A DNA stretch of 64,000 nucleotides from Trochalopteron elliotii (Eukaryota; Chordata; Aves; Passeriformes; Leiothrichidae). Under the pieces are notes generated by a model. That model saw only the letters and a program-made list of their open reading frames with translations, had not been told where the DNA came from and made no database searches. Position 1 is the first letter of the stretch; every line of letters begins with the position of its first letter. The position numbers were made by a program, and so were the translations under genes. The DNA lies in the NCBI GenBank assembly GCA_024734555.1, contig JANPWX010000338.1, positions 2,691,155 to 2,755,154 on the forward strand, given 5' to 3'. This document shows, piece by piece, positions 54,896 to 64,000 of this stretch.

Positions 54896-56480
54896 ACTTT
54901 CATGTTGGACATCTTTTTTAACAATGGATATAGTTTCCTAAAGTTCTCTATAACATTACACCAGCAATATTTCACATATTTCTCATGCTTCATCACTGAT
55001 ATTAGCTGACAGTGCTAGGTTAATTCTGTGCATCAAACATGGAAACTGTGATGAAGGAAGAAAGTAAACTCTTTCCTAAAGTATTCTTCTAATGTATTCT
55101 TTTGTAAAAGCATTCCAGAAGGAGACCCTTCTCCCCTTCATTCAGTTAAGTGTCATGGTTAGCAGCAGAAACTAGTACTGACTTGTTTTTCACTCTTCTG
55201 CTCTCTCCTATTATTGCTTAATTTGGCATGAAAGTTGGGAATAATTGTATTTTATGATCTGTTTTGTTTTTGTATTCATCCTACAAGTAAACACTCTTTA
55301 AGCAACAAGTTTTATGGGCTACAAGTAAAAGTCATTTAAGCAGTAAGGATGATTTGGTCCTCTGGCTGCAAGAAATGATTCCATGAGGTACCATATTTTA
55401 CGTTGCTTTGCTGAAAAATATATTTATGGATATTTTTGTCATCTCCTGCATCTTAATCCTGCAAGGAAAGATAATGACAGACCTCTTCCTTTATTTTTTT
55501 TTTTTAATTAGGGTTCCAGTTCAGTTGTAAAAGTTCAGCATAATCTAATTTGGAGCTGTATAAATGCTTAGGAGAAATCTGCTCTCACAGAGAACTCCCA
55601 TTAACACGCCAGCTACAGTTATATTGAAGCAAGCTCAGATGGCTTCATGTCCCTGCAGAGAAAGGAGATTTAAATTTTGAAATAAAAAGACTTGAAGATC
55701 TTATTAAATAGGGGCTGGGTAAACAGGCAACACTCTTTGGGAAGTGAGTTATGGACAACCCTGTGTAACAGCTATTGTACTTGTAAATTTGAGTAATGTG
55801 TCTCCACTTTAGAGAAATTTCATTCATATATTTCAGAGCAATGAAAAGGTCACCAATTTCTACATGTGCCCTCATTATATATTCCTTCAACATCCAATAT
55901 ACAACTTGAGATGAAGTTTGTGGAACTGTAGCTGTGAAAATTTGGAGAGAGCTGATGCAAAAGAATTAAACTTGGGGTTCTCTGCCAACAATTCTGTGAA
56001 GTTGAGATTTGTATCAAACTAATATCAGCATTCATAATTCAGTATTAAGGACCATATTATGAATATGTTTCAGATGTTTGACTAGTGACACCATTAGGGA
56101 GAAAAAGTGCAGTCAGAATCTGACTTATGAATAAATTTGACTAGAAACTCTAAAAATAGTTGACATGATAACAACATAAGGGTGTGCAGCATTATGACAT
56201 TTTTAATGCGTCATTGTAACTTAACATTGGTCTTTCAGTTTGATTATAATTAACATCCTCTGAACTGTTTGTATTTGGCTTACAGTATGTCTCAATGTTA
56301 TGTGTTGAGAATTGTAAAAGGTGCATGATTGTGCTGTTTCTGTTCAAGTTGTTTCTAATTAAAAACTTCACTGTCCAGTGTTCTTTCAATAAGGGTACCT
56401 AATACAATATTTACATTATTTTAGGTATAGAGAAACTGGCTTTTCGACCAAACTGAATGATGCATCTCAATATCCAACTC

Positions 56481-56500
56481 TGTGTGTGTGTGTGTATATA
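56481..56500. repeat. (TG)n/(TA)n microsatellite
   Basis: Seven TG units followed by TATATA. Confidence 0.85.
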
Positions 56501-58116
56501 TCTATGCATGTATACACTTACACGTATATTGTTAATTGGTTTTAGATAAAGTCTCCCACTTCTCTCCTACTCACACCTTTCAAATCTCATCCATGTGGAA
56601 GGAATCAAGTCTTTTCATGTAAGCTGAAAGTCATAATTCCCTTTATGCATCCTTAGAGTGATAGTTAGCCACTAGAACTCTTCTCCCAAAATTCAGCACA
56701 ACAAATAGCATTAAATAATGCTCTAATGACTAATAAATGCCAGATAATGCAGGATTCTTCTACCTGCATGAGCAGCTTAGTGATTGGAATAACTGTTTTT
56801 TTGTCCCATTTGATACTTTAGGTTTGTAGCCACTAAATTCCATATAAATTTGATTCCACAATAGAAAGCATTTACCTTTCTTTTATGTTCTAAGTATCTT
56901 CTATTGTTTCATGTTTTCTAAAACGAAAATACTGACCTTTATGGATCCTTGAGCTGACCGAGAACTGTTGCTTTTTGTTTTTCCAATTCTGTAATAGCTA
57001 AATTTTGACTACATTTCTAAAGTCTTAACTTCTCTTTCAAGTAATAAAGGAGTTACTTTCCATAAAAGTTTGAAGTTCAAAAGGAAAGATATAAGCAATT
57101 TTTCATGTTGTCAACTTATCAGCTGAAATACTGTCTTTCTTATAAAACTTCAAACAATTAGGGAAGAAATAAACTCAGAATATTCATCCAGATTCTAGTG
57201 GTTTTTGTATAAGGTTTAATCTAATAGTTCAAATACTAATCTTAAAATATACTTGCACATATATTAAATGAATAAATTTTGTAATAACTCTTGAAATAAT
57301 AAAGTTATTTGCAATGTAATGCATGAATTTTAATAGCAATGCATATACAAATCTATTTTAGCTTAACAACATGAAGTAGCCAAAATATATTTGGGACTGT
57401 GACAGGATTTGTCGGAGCTTTCTCCTTTGAAAGGATGCTCCTGGCTTTGAATTTCAAACACTACCTTTTGTTGCAGATGAACAAAAGTAATCCTCTTTTT
57501 TTTATATATTTTTTAAAAAAAATTATTTTTAAAAAGCCAGATAATTACACGTCTGCCTCGCATTCAGTTAAGTCTTCTGTGATGGGCTTTGAAGGGTGTG
57601 TTTTATATTTTGCTTTCTTTTGTTTGGGCTTTAGTTTTGGGCTGGGGTATTTTTGGTTTGTTTTTTACTGTCAGTCTTTGGTGAGAAGTTGCTGATACCA
57701 CTATTAGTAGTAAACTGTTCTTTGAAGGAAGCTTTGACAAAAATTCTAGTTTGAAATGGGAACTGAAAAAGTACAAAGCTATCGGGAGGAGAGTGCAATC
57801 CTCCCTGTTGCCTGAGAATTATTTTTTTTCATGTGAAAGCAACATAAATCGTAATAGAAAAACTAGTGGTAGCAAGGTAGACTAAAACAACCTAATTTTG
57901 GTCTGAAAGTAATCTAATGCTATACAGTAACATACTGTATTTATTGAATTTGCATTGCTCTAGTACTTTTTCCATTGTTTTCCAAGCATCATTCTAATTA
58001 TAATTTTCTGTTTGGCCCCTACTTGGATAATGTAAGTGGTACCCATTATTGAAAGGTAGTCTGTATTTGTACTAATACAGAGAATGCCAGTTTAGAAATG
58101 AGCCTGATTGCATGGT

Positions 58117-58137
58117 TCATTTTGTTCTCCTTTGTAG
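58117..58137 (+). promoter_or_regulatory. 3' splice acceptor of second exon
   Basis: The T-rich tract ttcattttgttctcctttg ends in TAG just before AGC CAG GCT (Ser-Gln-Ala). Joining here restores the finger in frame with the exon 28.4 kb upstream. Confidence 0.88.
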
Positions 58138-58300
58138 AGCCAGGCTGCGGCCCACTACAAAGGCACTAAACATGCCAAGAAGCTCAAAGCACTGGAAGCC
58201 ATGAAAAATAAGCAGAAATCTGTTACTACCAAGGACAGCGCAAAGACTACCTTCACTTCCATCACTACCAATACCATCAATACCAGCTCTGACAAAACAG
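58138..58300 (+). CDS. ZNF385D: Internal coding exon of ZNF385D-like zinc finger gene (second half of finger and linker)
   Basis: This exon is 163 bases: 54 codons plus one base (G), so the next codon is split across the following junction. It starts SQAAAHYKGTKHAKK. Joined to the preceding exon this gives C-X2-C-X12-H-X5-H, the spacing of the U1-like/matrin finger class. After the finger comes a Lys/Ala/Leu-rich basic segment (about residues 11-30, possibly nuclear localisation or helix extension) and then a Ser/Thr/Asn-rich linker ending SSDKT. The acceptor is tttgttctcctttgtag; the donor is ACAG/GTTAAG. Fingers 2 and 3 of the family are absent, so the gene continues beyond base 64000. No stop codon or frameshift is seen, so the exon looks intact. 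The closest alternative is ZNF385B, which differs in the linker as far as I recall. Confidence 0.92.
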
Positions 58301-58306
58301 GTTAAG
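58301..58306 (+). promoter_or_regulatory. 5' splice donor GTTAAG
   Basis: ACAG/GTTAAG gives a phase-1 exit, leaving one G of a split codon. Reading on without splicing meets a TAA at once (GGT TAA), which supports the exon ending here. Confidence 0.82.
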
Positions 58307-61300
58307 CGACAATCTTTGTTGGTTTCGTTTGGTTCAGTTTTCCTTTGGTTTGTATTTTGTTTTTTTTCCTTGTTTAATTCCATGTCTGTTTTGTTATGTG
58401 CTTGCCACATTGATTCATGCTCGATCCATCTTTCTGTGTGATATTGATTTCTTTAAGTCCTTGTTCAGTAGGCTGGTGAGACTCCAATAGTCGTGTAGCT
58501 GATTTCTCTTAGTGAAAAGAGGCTTGACATTCTTTTTATGATGGAATGCAATGCTCATTACTTGATTAACATATCAACTGATCTAAACTTTCTGGTCTAG
58601 TATGCACTATCTATCAGTAATTATATATGGCACATTTCTTTTAACGGCAATGTAACAAATTGCACTATTTGTGTCTAGAAGCCTCTTAAAAAGCATTTTC
58701 AGTAAAAACCTGATTTTCATAAATTTCAAACATTGCATTTTTTTTTTAAATGGCTATTGCATGGTTTTGAATTGGAAAAGAGCTGTATAACCTCTATTCC
58801 ACACAATCAGGTAAGTGTATTGATGCCAATTATTCTGCCTAAAAGAGTCTTCATACTGAACTAATAGCGTTTAAATTATTGTGTGGGTGAAAGTTACTCC
58901 TCTGCAAATAAAATCTACATATTTGTAAAGTCAACAGGATTTGGTTGACATTGCATTTAAAATATGCATCTATTGGAGATTTCAAAGGAAGATTGTAAGG
59001 TCACAGAGGTAGTCTAGTGTCTCACAAAGTATGACTGCTCTTGTGTATAAATGGATACAGTTTGTATATTTAGATATAACCAATCCACCTCCCCAAGTGA
59101 GGCAAAAATAACCAAAGACAAAAAATAAAAAAACAAAGCTGTGAAACATCAGAGACCTACCTACTGATGCTGAAAACTGCTCATTTGGAACCACTTCTGA
59201 TCCAGTAAGTTCAGCATTGCTAATGGATGTGCAGTAACCAACTATAATACCACAGAAAAGTACCTTGCAGGCATGTGTAGTACTTTATTGGTACTATATT
59301 TGTTATAGACAAAACTATATCTTCACTATATTTATTATAGACAGATAGCTGTATGTCTGTCTATCTTTATAAATACGTTTATCTTATTTATAACTCACTA
59401 TTATAAACAGCATATGTTTCTTTATGGAGATTTATACCCTAATTATAATGGGATGACTTCAAGAAATATTTGCTACATTGTTTTTGTCTTTGTTACCATA
59501 AGAAAAAGAAAAAAGAATATTTTGAGAGGTTTTGTGTGATTAAAGAAATTAAGTATGGGAGAATAGGAACCATGTCAAAAGTTATTTGCAAAAAATATGT
59601 GTTTTCAAATATACAAGTAATTTTGATTGTTTCTTGTGCTGTTACTTGTTGAGATATTCAGAACAGGAAGGAGGATGTTGTGTGAAAAGAGTGATTTATT
59701 ATTTACCAAAAATGATTTAGTGATTGAAGAAAATAACTGAAGAAAGATCTTTTAAAGCTTTGAACTGTATTATTCAGAAGCTTTTGTCTTATACTGTGTA
59801 AGTTTGAAAGATTTTTCAATGTATCCTAAAACCAATCTGAGTTTTCCTATCAAGCTTTGAATTACATCCCTGACAAGATATATAAACTGTCCTGTATCCA
59901 AGGTCAGTAGTCCAAATCAGTTTTATATCAGCATAAGTAAGAAAATATCAGAAATGCAGCTGCACACATAAGCAACAGCCTGTGCTGGAGTTTCTTCAGA
60001 ATTACACAGTGGGTAGGAATTCCTGGATTCATTTCATAGAATATGTGTAAACATATGTGTGTGTATAGGTATACATATATTTATTCTATGTTAGAAACAC
60101 AGGCTATAATGGGTTTCTAAAAGACACATAATTGATCTTAATTGACAAAAAACTTAAAATCTTACAATTTCTTAAAATATTGAGAGCCATATTCAACTGC
60201 TGCCAAAAGCCCTATTCAACAAGTGGCATTCAAAGTAAGGCAGGCAGTTCTATCTAGATGCAGTTATTACAGGTCAGCATTGATGTGACTGGCAACAGAG
60301 TAAAATCCTTGGTGTAAATTATCCTTAGTCAACCATGTATACATGGTGAGGGAAAAAAAAAGTTGGGTAGCCAAAAGGATGAAATTTTCTGTCTACTATG
60401 ACAAGTCAAAAATTTCATAAATTGGATTTTATTTCTTTTCTGATCGTTCTTATGTCCTGCATTTGCTTGATGGAACTTTTAAGGGCAAAGTTATTCTGAA
60501 CATCAGAATATACTACACTGTGTGAGTTTCTGCATCTGGAAATTATCACTGTAAAAGTCAAACATCCTGATTGTAATACACAGTTCTCAGAGAATAGTTG
60601 TACTAATGAATATAATTCGTAAATTAAACTCTCATAACTAGAAGAAAGTTACTAAGTCCATGTACTCGAGATCATTTGGAACAAAAGATTTTTCTACAGT
60701 GTTTTAAACCTGTCTGCCAAAGATTAATAGTTGATCCCAAATACACTGAGGATAGGGTCGTGTACATATGACTTCTTATATATCATCTACAGCAGTGGTA
60801 AAATGCTGAATTGCGTGTCAGTCACAGCACATTGGTCAGGACTTCAGATCACTGGTTCTGTGTACCCTTAGCAGCTACAGTAAACAAAATGTCATCAGGA
60901 AATCTGTGCTGCTATGCAGTAAGGATTGTGAAAAAAAATCACATAGTATACAAACTGATTCAAGGGCTAAAGCACTAATTTGTTATGTTGCTTATTCTGG
61001 AACTATTTTGTTAGATGTGCCAACATGTGTTATTGACACAGTGCAGCTCACAATATAATCTAAATCCTTAAAACCTCTCGCACATGATTCCTGGTGTTTA
61101 AATTATATGTTAAAGAGAAAACATAAAATATGAGGTTGTTTTGCTCATTCTGTGAAAGTTGTTACATTTTCCCTTTTAACTAACTTTTAGAACTATTAGA
61201 AGGCTTGAACTCAAAAAGTCTTTGGGGCAGTAAAACATCATATAATGGCAATGCCATTCTCAAGATGTGAGAACTTTTTATCATACCTAGTATTTAACAC

Positions 61301-62528
61301 ACTTTGTTCATCTGTATTTACCAATTTTTATGTTACACGGGTAGTCAGGACAGAAGAACAGAAAACGTGAGCATTACAAGGAGAAACCTACTTTATGGCA
61401 CTATTTAAACTAGATTTAAGTATTTCTTGATTCTCCAATTCAGACGTAACAGAAATAAACGCATATTTTTGCTATATATTAACACACATGCATACATATT
61501 GCCTGATAGTATATTGTTAAACATCTTTGATGGCTTTGCAAATTGCTCCTCCTTTCTGAAAAGGTATGTTTTCTTCAAAAATATGTTTCATATCTTCAGC
61601 TGTAAGGACTGATACTTTAGAGTACTTGTCAAAATATATTTAGATAGAGAGCATTCTATCCTCCTAATTAAAACACACGTCCAGTAAAGTCATTGTCCTG
61701 CACTTCGATTTTTGTAAAATAGATTGAATTGCCAGTATTATATCCATGTAAAATTATTTCGCTCTAGTTGTTGCATATGCCTAAATATTAATCTTTTCCA
61801 AAGCTACGTGAAGTTAAGCAGGACACTCATGACCACATTATCACAAATTAAGTCTTGAAGATTTGGGCTACTTTTATCTATCTATTTATTTATTTGTTTA
61901 TTCAGCAGAGAATTCAGTATGAGTTGGATCATTTGGTATCAATGGAAAAGGAGGAATAAGACCTTTCAAAGGAGAAAAAAACATGTCATTGGGAGCCATC
62001 AGTATGGCAAAGTCTTTAATGATGCTTTTGAATGTTGTGCACTGTGCCTTGAATCCTATGTACTTAAATGCAATGAACAGCTCTTGAAAATACACAAAAA
62101 TGTGATAAGCAGAAAAAGTGTATATCTGGGCCAAGGCACAGACAAGATCATCTATCACTAGTACAGTCCTTACAGCTAAGGGACCCCTGTGCTGTCAGAG
62201 AACAAAATGCTGATGCCTGTCCTAAAAATCTTACAGTTTCACGTAAGATGAGAAACAACTTAAGGAATAGACACCATAAATATAACAGGCAGGTGTTTAA
62301 AGGAGTGGTAACATAAATGTGTTCAAGTGATAAAGGCATCGCAAAAAATGAAAACACTGAGGAATGGATTAGAAGGAAAAGGAAGAGGACTGGGATTTTT
62401 TTCAGATACTGAACATGTGTGGGTAACAGCATTGGCAGAGGCATAAGATGTCTTAATTTTTTCTTCACTGAATCATACAAAAATTCTTCTGTGTAAAAAA
62501 TTTTAGTTTCATTAGCCCTTTACAATTC

Positions 62529-62610
62529 TTTTTTCTTTTTCTTTTTCTTTTTCTTTTTCTTTTTCTTTTTCTTTTTCTTTTTCTTTTTCTTTTTCTTTTC
62601 TTTTTTTTTT
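62529..62610. repeat. (TTTTTC)n hexanucleotide microsatellite
   Basis: Eleven C residues occur at a strict 6-base period from 62535 to 62595. The tract then decays into TTTTC and a T run. On the minus strand it reads as a spurious Lys-Arg repeat. Confidence 0.92.
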
Positions 62611-62889
62611 GTCTAAGAAGTGGTAGGGTATTTCTGGTCAGCAGATGAAACACACTCCTGAAATAGCAATTTCAGTCCAACTGGGATAATTATGAAATTG
62701 AGAGCAGTTGGAGTGGGAGAGAACAGCCTTTCAGGCAAGGTCTTGGACATAAAAGTGAAGGCAGGGGGGAGAAAGCAATCAGAAACGATGTGGTAATTCC
62801 TGGTAAACTTTGCAGGAGGAGGAAAGATAGATGGCATGAAATGGAAAGGTTTAGAAAGATATTTAGGGTTTGGCAGCTAAAATACCAGA

Positions 62890-63185
62890 GGATCACAGAA
62901 TTTTTGAGGTTCTGTGAAGGGATGTCATTGTGGATGTCTGAAGATTGACAAGGCCACCCCTACAGGTCAGAGCAGCGTTAGCCTGAGCAGGATGCTGAGT
63001 ATCTTTTTCAGTTGAGTTTTGTGTACCTGCACAACCTTTTGCTGGGCAATCACCCCATGGTTTGACTATTCTTAAAGAAGAGCAAAGAAGTTTTTCTTGT
63101 GTTTCAGTCCAATGTCCTGTATTTCAGTTTCTAGCTTTTGTGCCTTTTCCAGTCACTGGGCATTAATTAAAAGAGTCTCTGTATT
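62890..63185 (-). mobile_element. CR1 LINE 3' end, reverse orientation (block A)
   Basis: It starts with ggatcacagaatttttgagg (complement of the CR1 terminus). It runs through agcaaagaagtttttcttgt and ccagtcactgggcattaatt to aaaagagtctctg. This corresponds to the last 290 bases or so of a CR1 read backwards. Confidence 0.72.
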
Positions 63186-63282
63186 TTATATTCCCTGACC
63201 TCATCAGGTATTTATTTATATACTGCTGGTTTATTTTTCAAGTGGTGCCCTGCAGGGTTCCAAGTCCTTCACAAAGCTGTTT

Positions 63283-63545
63283 TCCAGATGCTCAGCCTGC
63301 AGCCCAGACTGATGTGTAGGGTTATGGCTTCCCACCTGTGGGACTTTGGTGCTTTCCTTCACTGTACTTCAAGGAATTTCTGTTGTGCCATTTCTCCAGT
63401 CAGTCCAGGTCCCTGTGAATGGCAACCCATCCATCTGGTGTGTCAGGCCCTCTTCCAAGTTTTTAATCATCAGCAAACTTGCTGAAGGTGCGCTCTGCCC
63501 CATTGTCTGGGTCATGAATTAAGACTTTAAAAAATATTGGGCAAT
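63283..63545 (-). mobile_element. CR1 LINE internal block, reverse orientation (block B)
   Basis: This is the antisense of the CR1 RT-end region: cagtccaggtccctgtgaat, ggcaacccatccatctggtg, atcatcagcaaacttgctga (antisense of the FADD motif region) and aggtgcgctctgccccattg. In a full CR1 this lies several hundred bases 5' of block A, so the intervening part is missing here. Confidence 0.7.
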
Positions 63546-64000
63546 AATGGTCACCTGCACAGTAAAAAAGTTCTTTCTCACATGGAATTTCCTGTGCATC
63601 ATGTTCTGTCCATTTCTTCTTTTCCTACTGCTTGGCATCACCAAGAAGAGCCTGGCTCCATCCTCTTGGCACCCTCCCTTCAGATACACACAGGCATTGA
63701 TGAGATCTCCTCTCAGTCATCTCTTCTCGAGGCTGAACATGGCCAACTCTCTCAGCTGTTCCTCATATGGGAGATGCTCCAGTCCCTTAAATAATCTTTG
63801 CTGCCCTCCTCTGGACCCTCTCCAGGAACTCCCTCTCTCTTTTGCTGGGGAGCCCAGAACTGAACACATCACTTCATATGTGGCTTCACCAGGGCTGAGC
63901 AGACGGGCAGAATCACCTCCCTTGCTCTGCTGGCAACACTCTTGGTAATGTGCCCCAGGAGACCATTGGCCTCCTTGGCCCCCAGGACACACTGTTGGCT
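63546..64000 (-). mobile_element. CR1 LINE block, reverse orientation, runs off window (block C)
   Basis: It starts at about the same element position as the middle of block A (aaaaaagttctttctcacat). It continues through gcttggcatcaccaagaaga, ctctcagctgttcctcatat, ctgccctcctctggaccctc and ctggcaacactcttggtaat to ggacacactgttggct at the last base. It is a second copy of CR1 sequence already partly present in block A. The overlapping open frames on both strands are CR1 remnants. Confidence 0.85.

Larger units (their letters stand above)
29716..58137 (+). other. 28.4-kb intron splitting a zinc finger
   Basis: The intron is bounded by GTAAGT and ttgtag and is phase 0. It carries an old CR1 (33620-35057), three or more CR1 fragments (37760-37915, 44270-44365 minus, 44850-45500), a perfect palindrome at 37052, an (ATTG)n tract, TA- and TG-rich microsatellites, and runs of 21 T and 21 A. 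I see nothing recognisable in 29722-33619, 35058-36040, 37920-44076 (apart from low-complexity A/T) and 45760-49540. Short open frames in all six frames look random. Confidence 0.85.
58301..64000 (+). other. Downstream intron of ZNF385D-like gene (partial)
   Basis: No further exon of the family is found before the window ends. From 58307 to about 62525 I see only AT-rich unique-looking sequence with a short (TCTA/TTTA) tract near 61875. The right end holds a hexanucleotide microsatellite and then a minus-strand CR1 block. Confidence 0.75.

Noticed and set aside
29605..58300. Assignment to ZNF385B or ZNF385A instead of ZNF385D
   Set aside because: The basic stretch before the finger and the Ser/Thr linker match my recollection of ZNF385D better. 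A database search would settle it.
58117..58410. 97-codon minus-strand open frame over the second exon
   Set aside because: It is the antisense shadow of a well-supported + strand exon with matching splice sites.
62465..62653. Minus-strand open frame with a long Lys-Arg repeat
   Set aside because: It is a translation of the (TTTTTC)n microsatellite, not a protein.
63547..63992. 133-codon + strand and 91-codon - strand open frames at the right edge
   Set aside because: Both lie inside minus-strand CR1 sequence and match none of the CR1 proteins in a usable frame.
1..64000. A novel multi-gene defence, biosynthetic or mobile system
   Set aside because: The window is vertebrate intron with two exons and degraded retroelements. 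There are no linked intact genes that could form such a system.

Overview
This is vertebrate, almost certainly bird, nuclear DNA. It is AT-rich, CpG-poor and nearly all intronic. The diagnosis rests on a two-exon coding signal of ZNF385D type, several CR1 LINE fragments of avian/reptilian type (some ending in the degenerate ATTCTATGATTCTAT-like CR1 3' terminus), and one solitary LTR resembling avian ERVL LTRs. I see no bacterial or phage features, operons, CRISPR, rRNA or tRNA.

The only gene supported is on the + strand: two consecutive internal coding exons of a ZNF385-family zinc-finger gene, best matched to ZNF385D. Exon A (29605-29715, 37 codons) holds the Cys pair of a U1/matrin-type C2H2 finger. 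Exon B (58138-58300, 54 codons plus 1 base) holds the His pair and a lysine-rich, then Ser/Thr-rich linker. A 28,422-bp intron separates them, so the finger exists only in spliced mRNA. At least 29.6 kb of upstream intron and 5.7 kb of downstream intron fill the rest of the window. Earlier and later exons lie outside it.

Layout: 1-29604 is upstream intron with a solo LTR (about 10981-11549), a short CR1 tail (26861-27006), a long imperfect palindrome (27482-27636), an octamer-bearing inverted repeat (22470-22554) and a homeodomain-like palindrome (17067-17089). 29716-58137 is the middle intron with an old CR1 of about 1.4 kb (33620-35057), further CR1 pieces (37760-37915, 44270-44365, 44850-45500), a perfect 24-bp palindrome (37052-37075) and microsatellites. 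58301-64000 is downstream intron ending in a hexanucleotide microsatellite and a rearranged minus-strand CR1 block that runs off the window.

No multi-gene system, known or new, is visible. The points worth a second look are the palindromic non-coding elements, the CR1 mosaic at the right edge and possible regulatory constraint within the long introns. Repeat-family and gene names come from recognition by eye, without any search.
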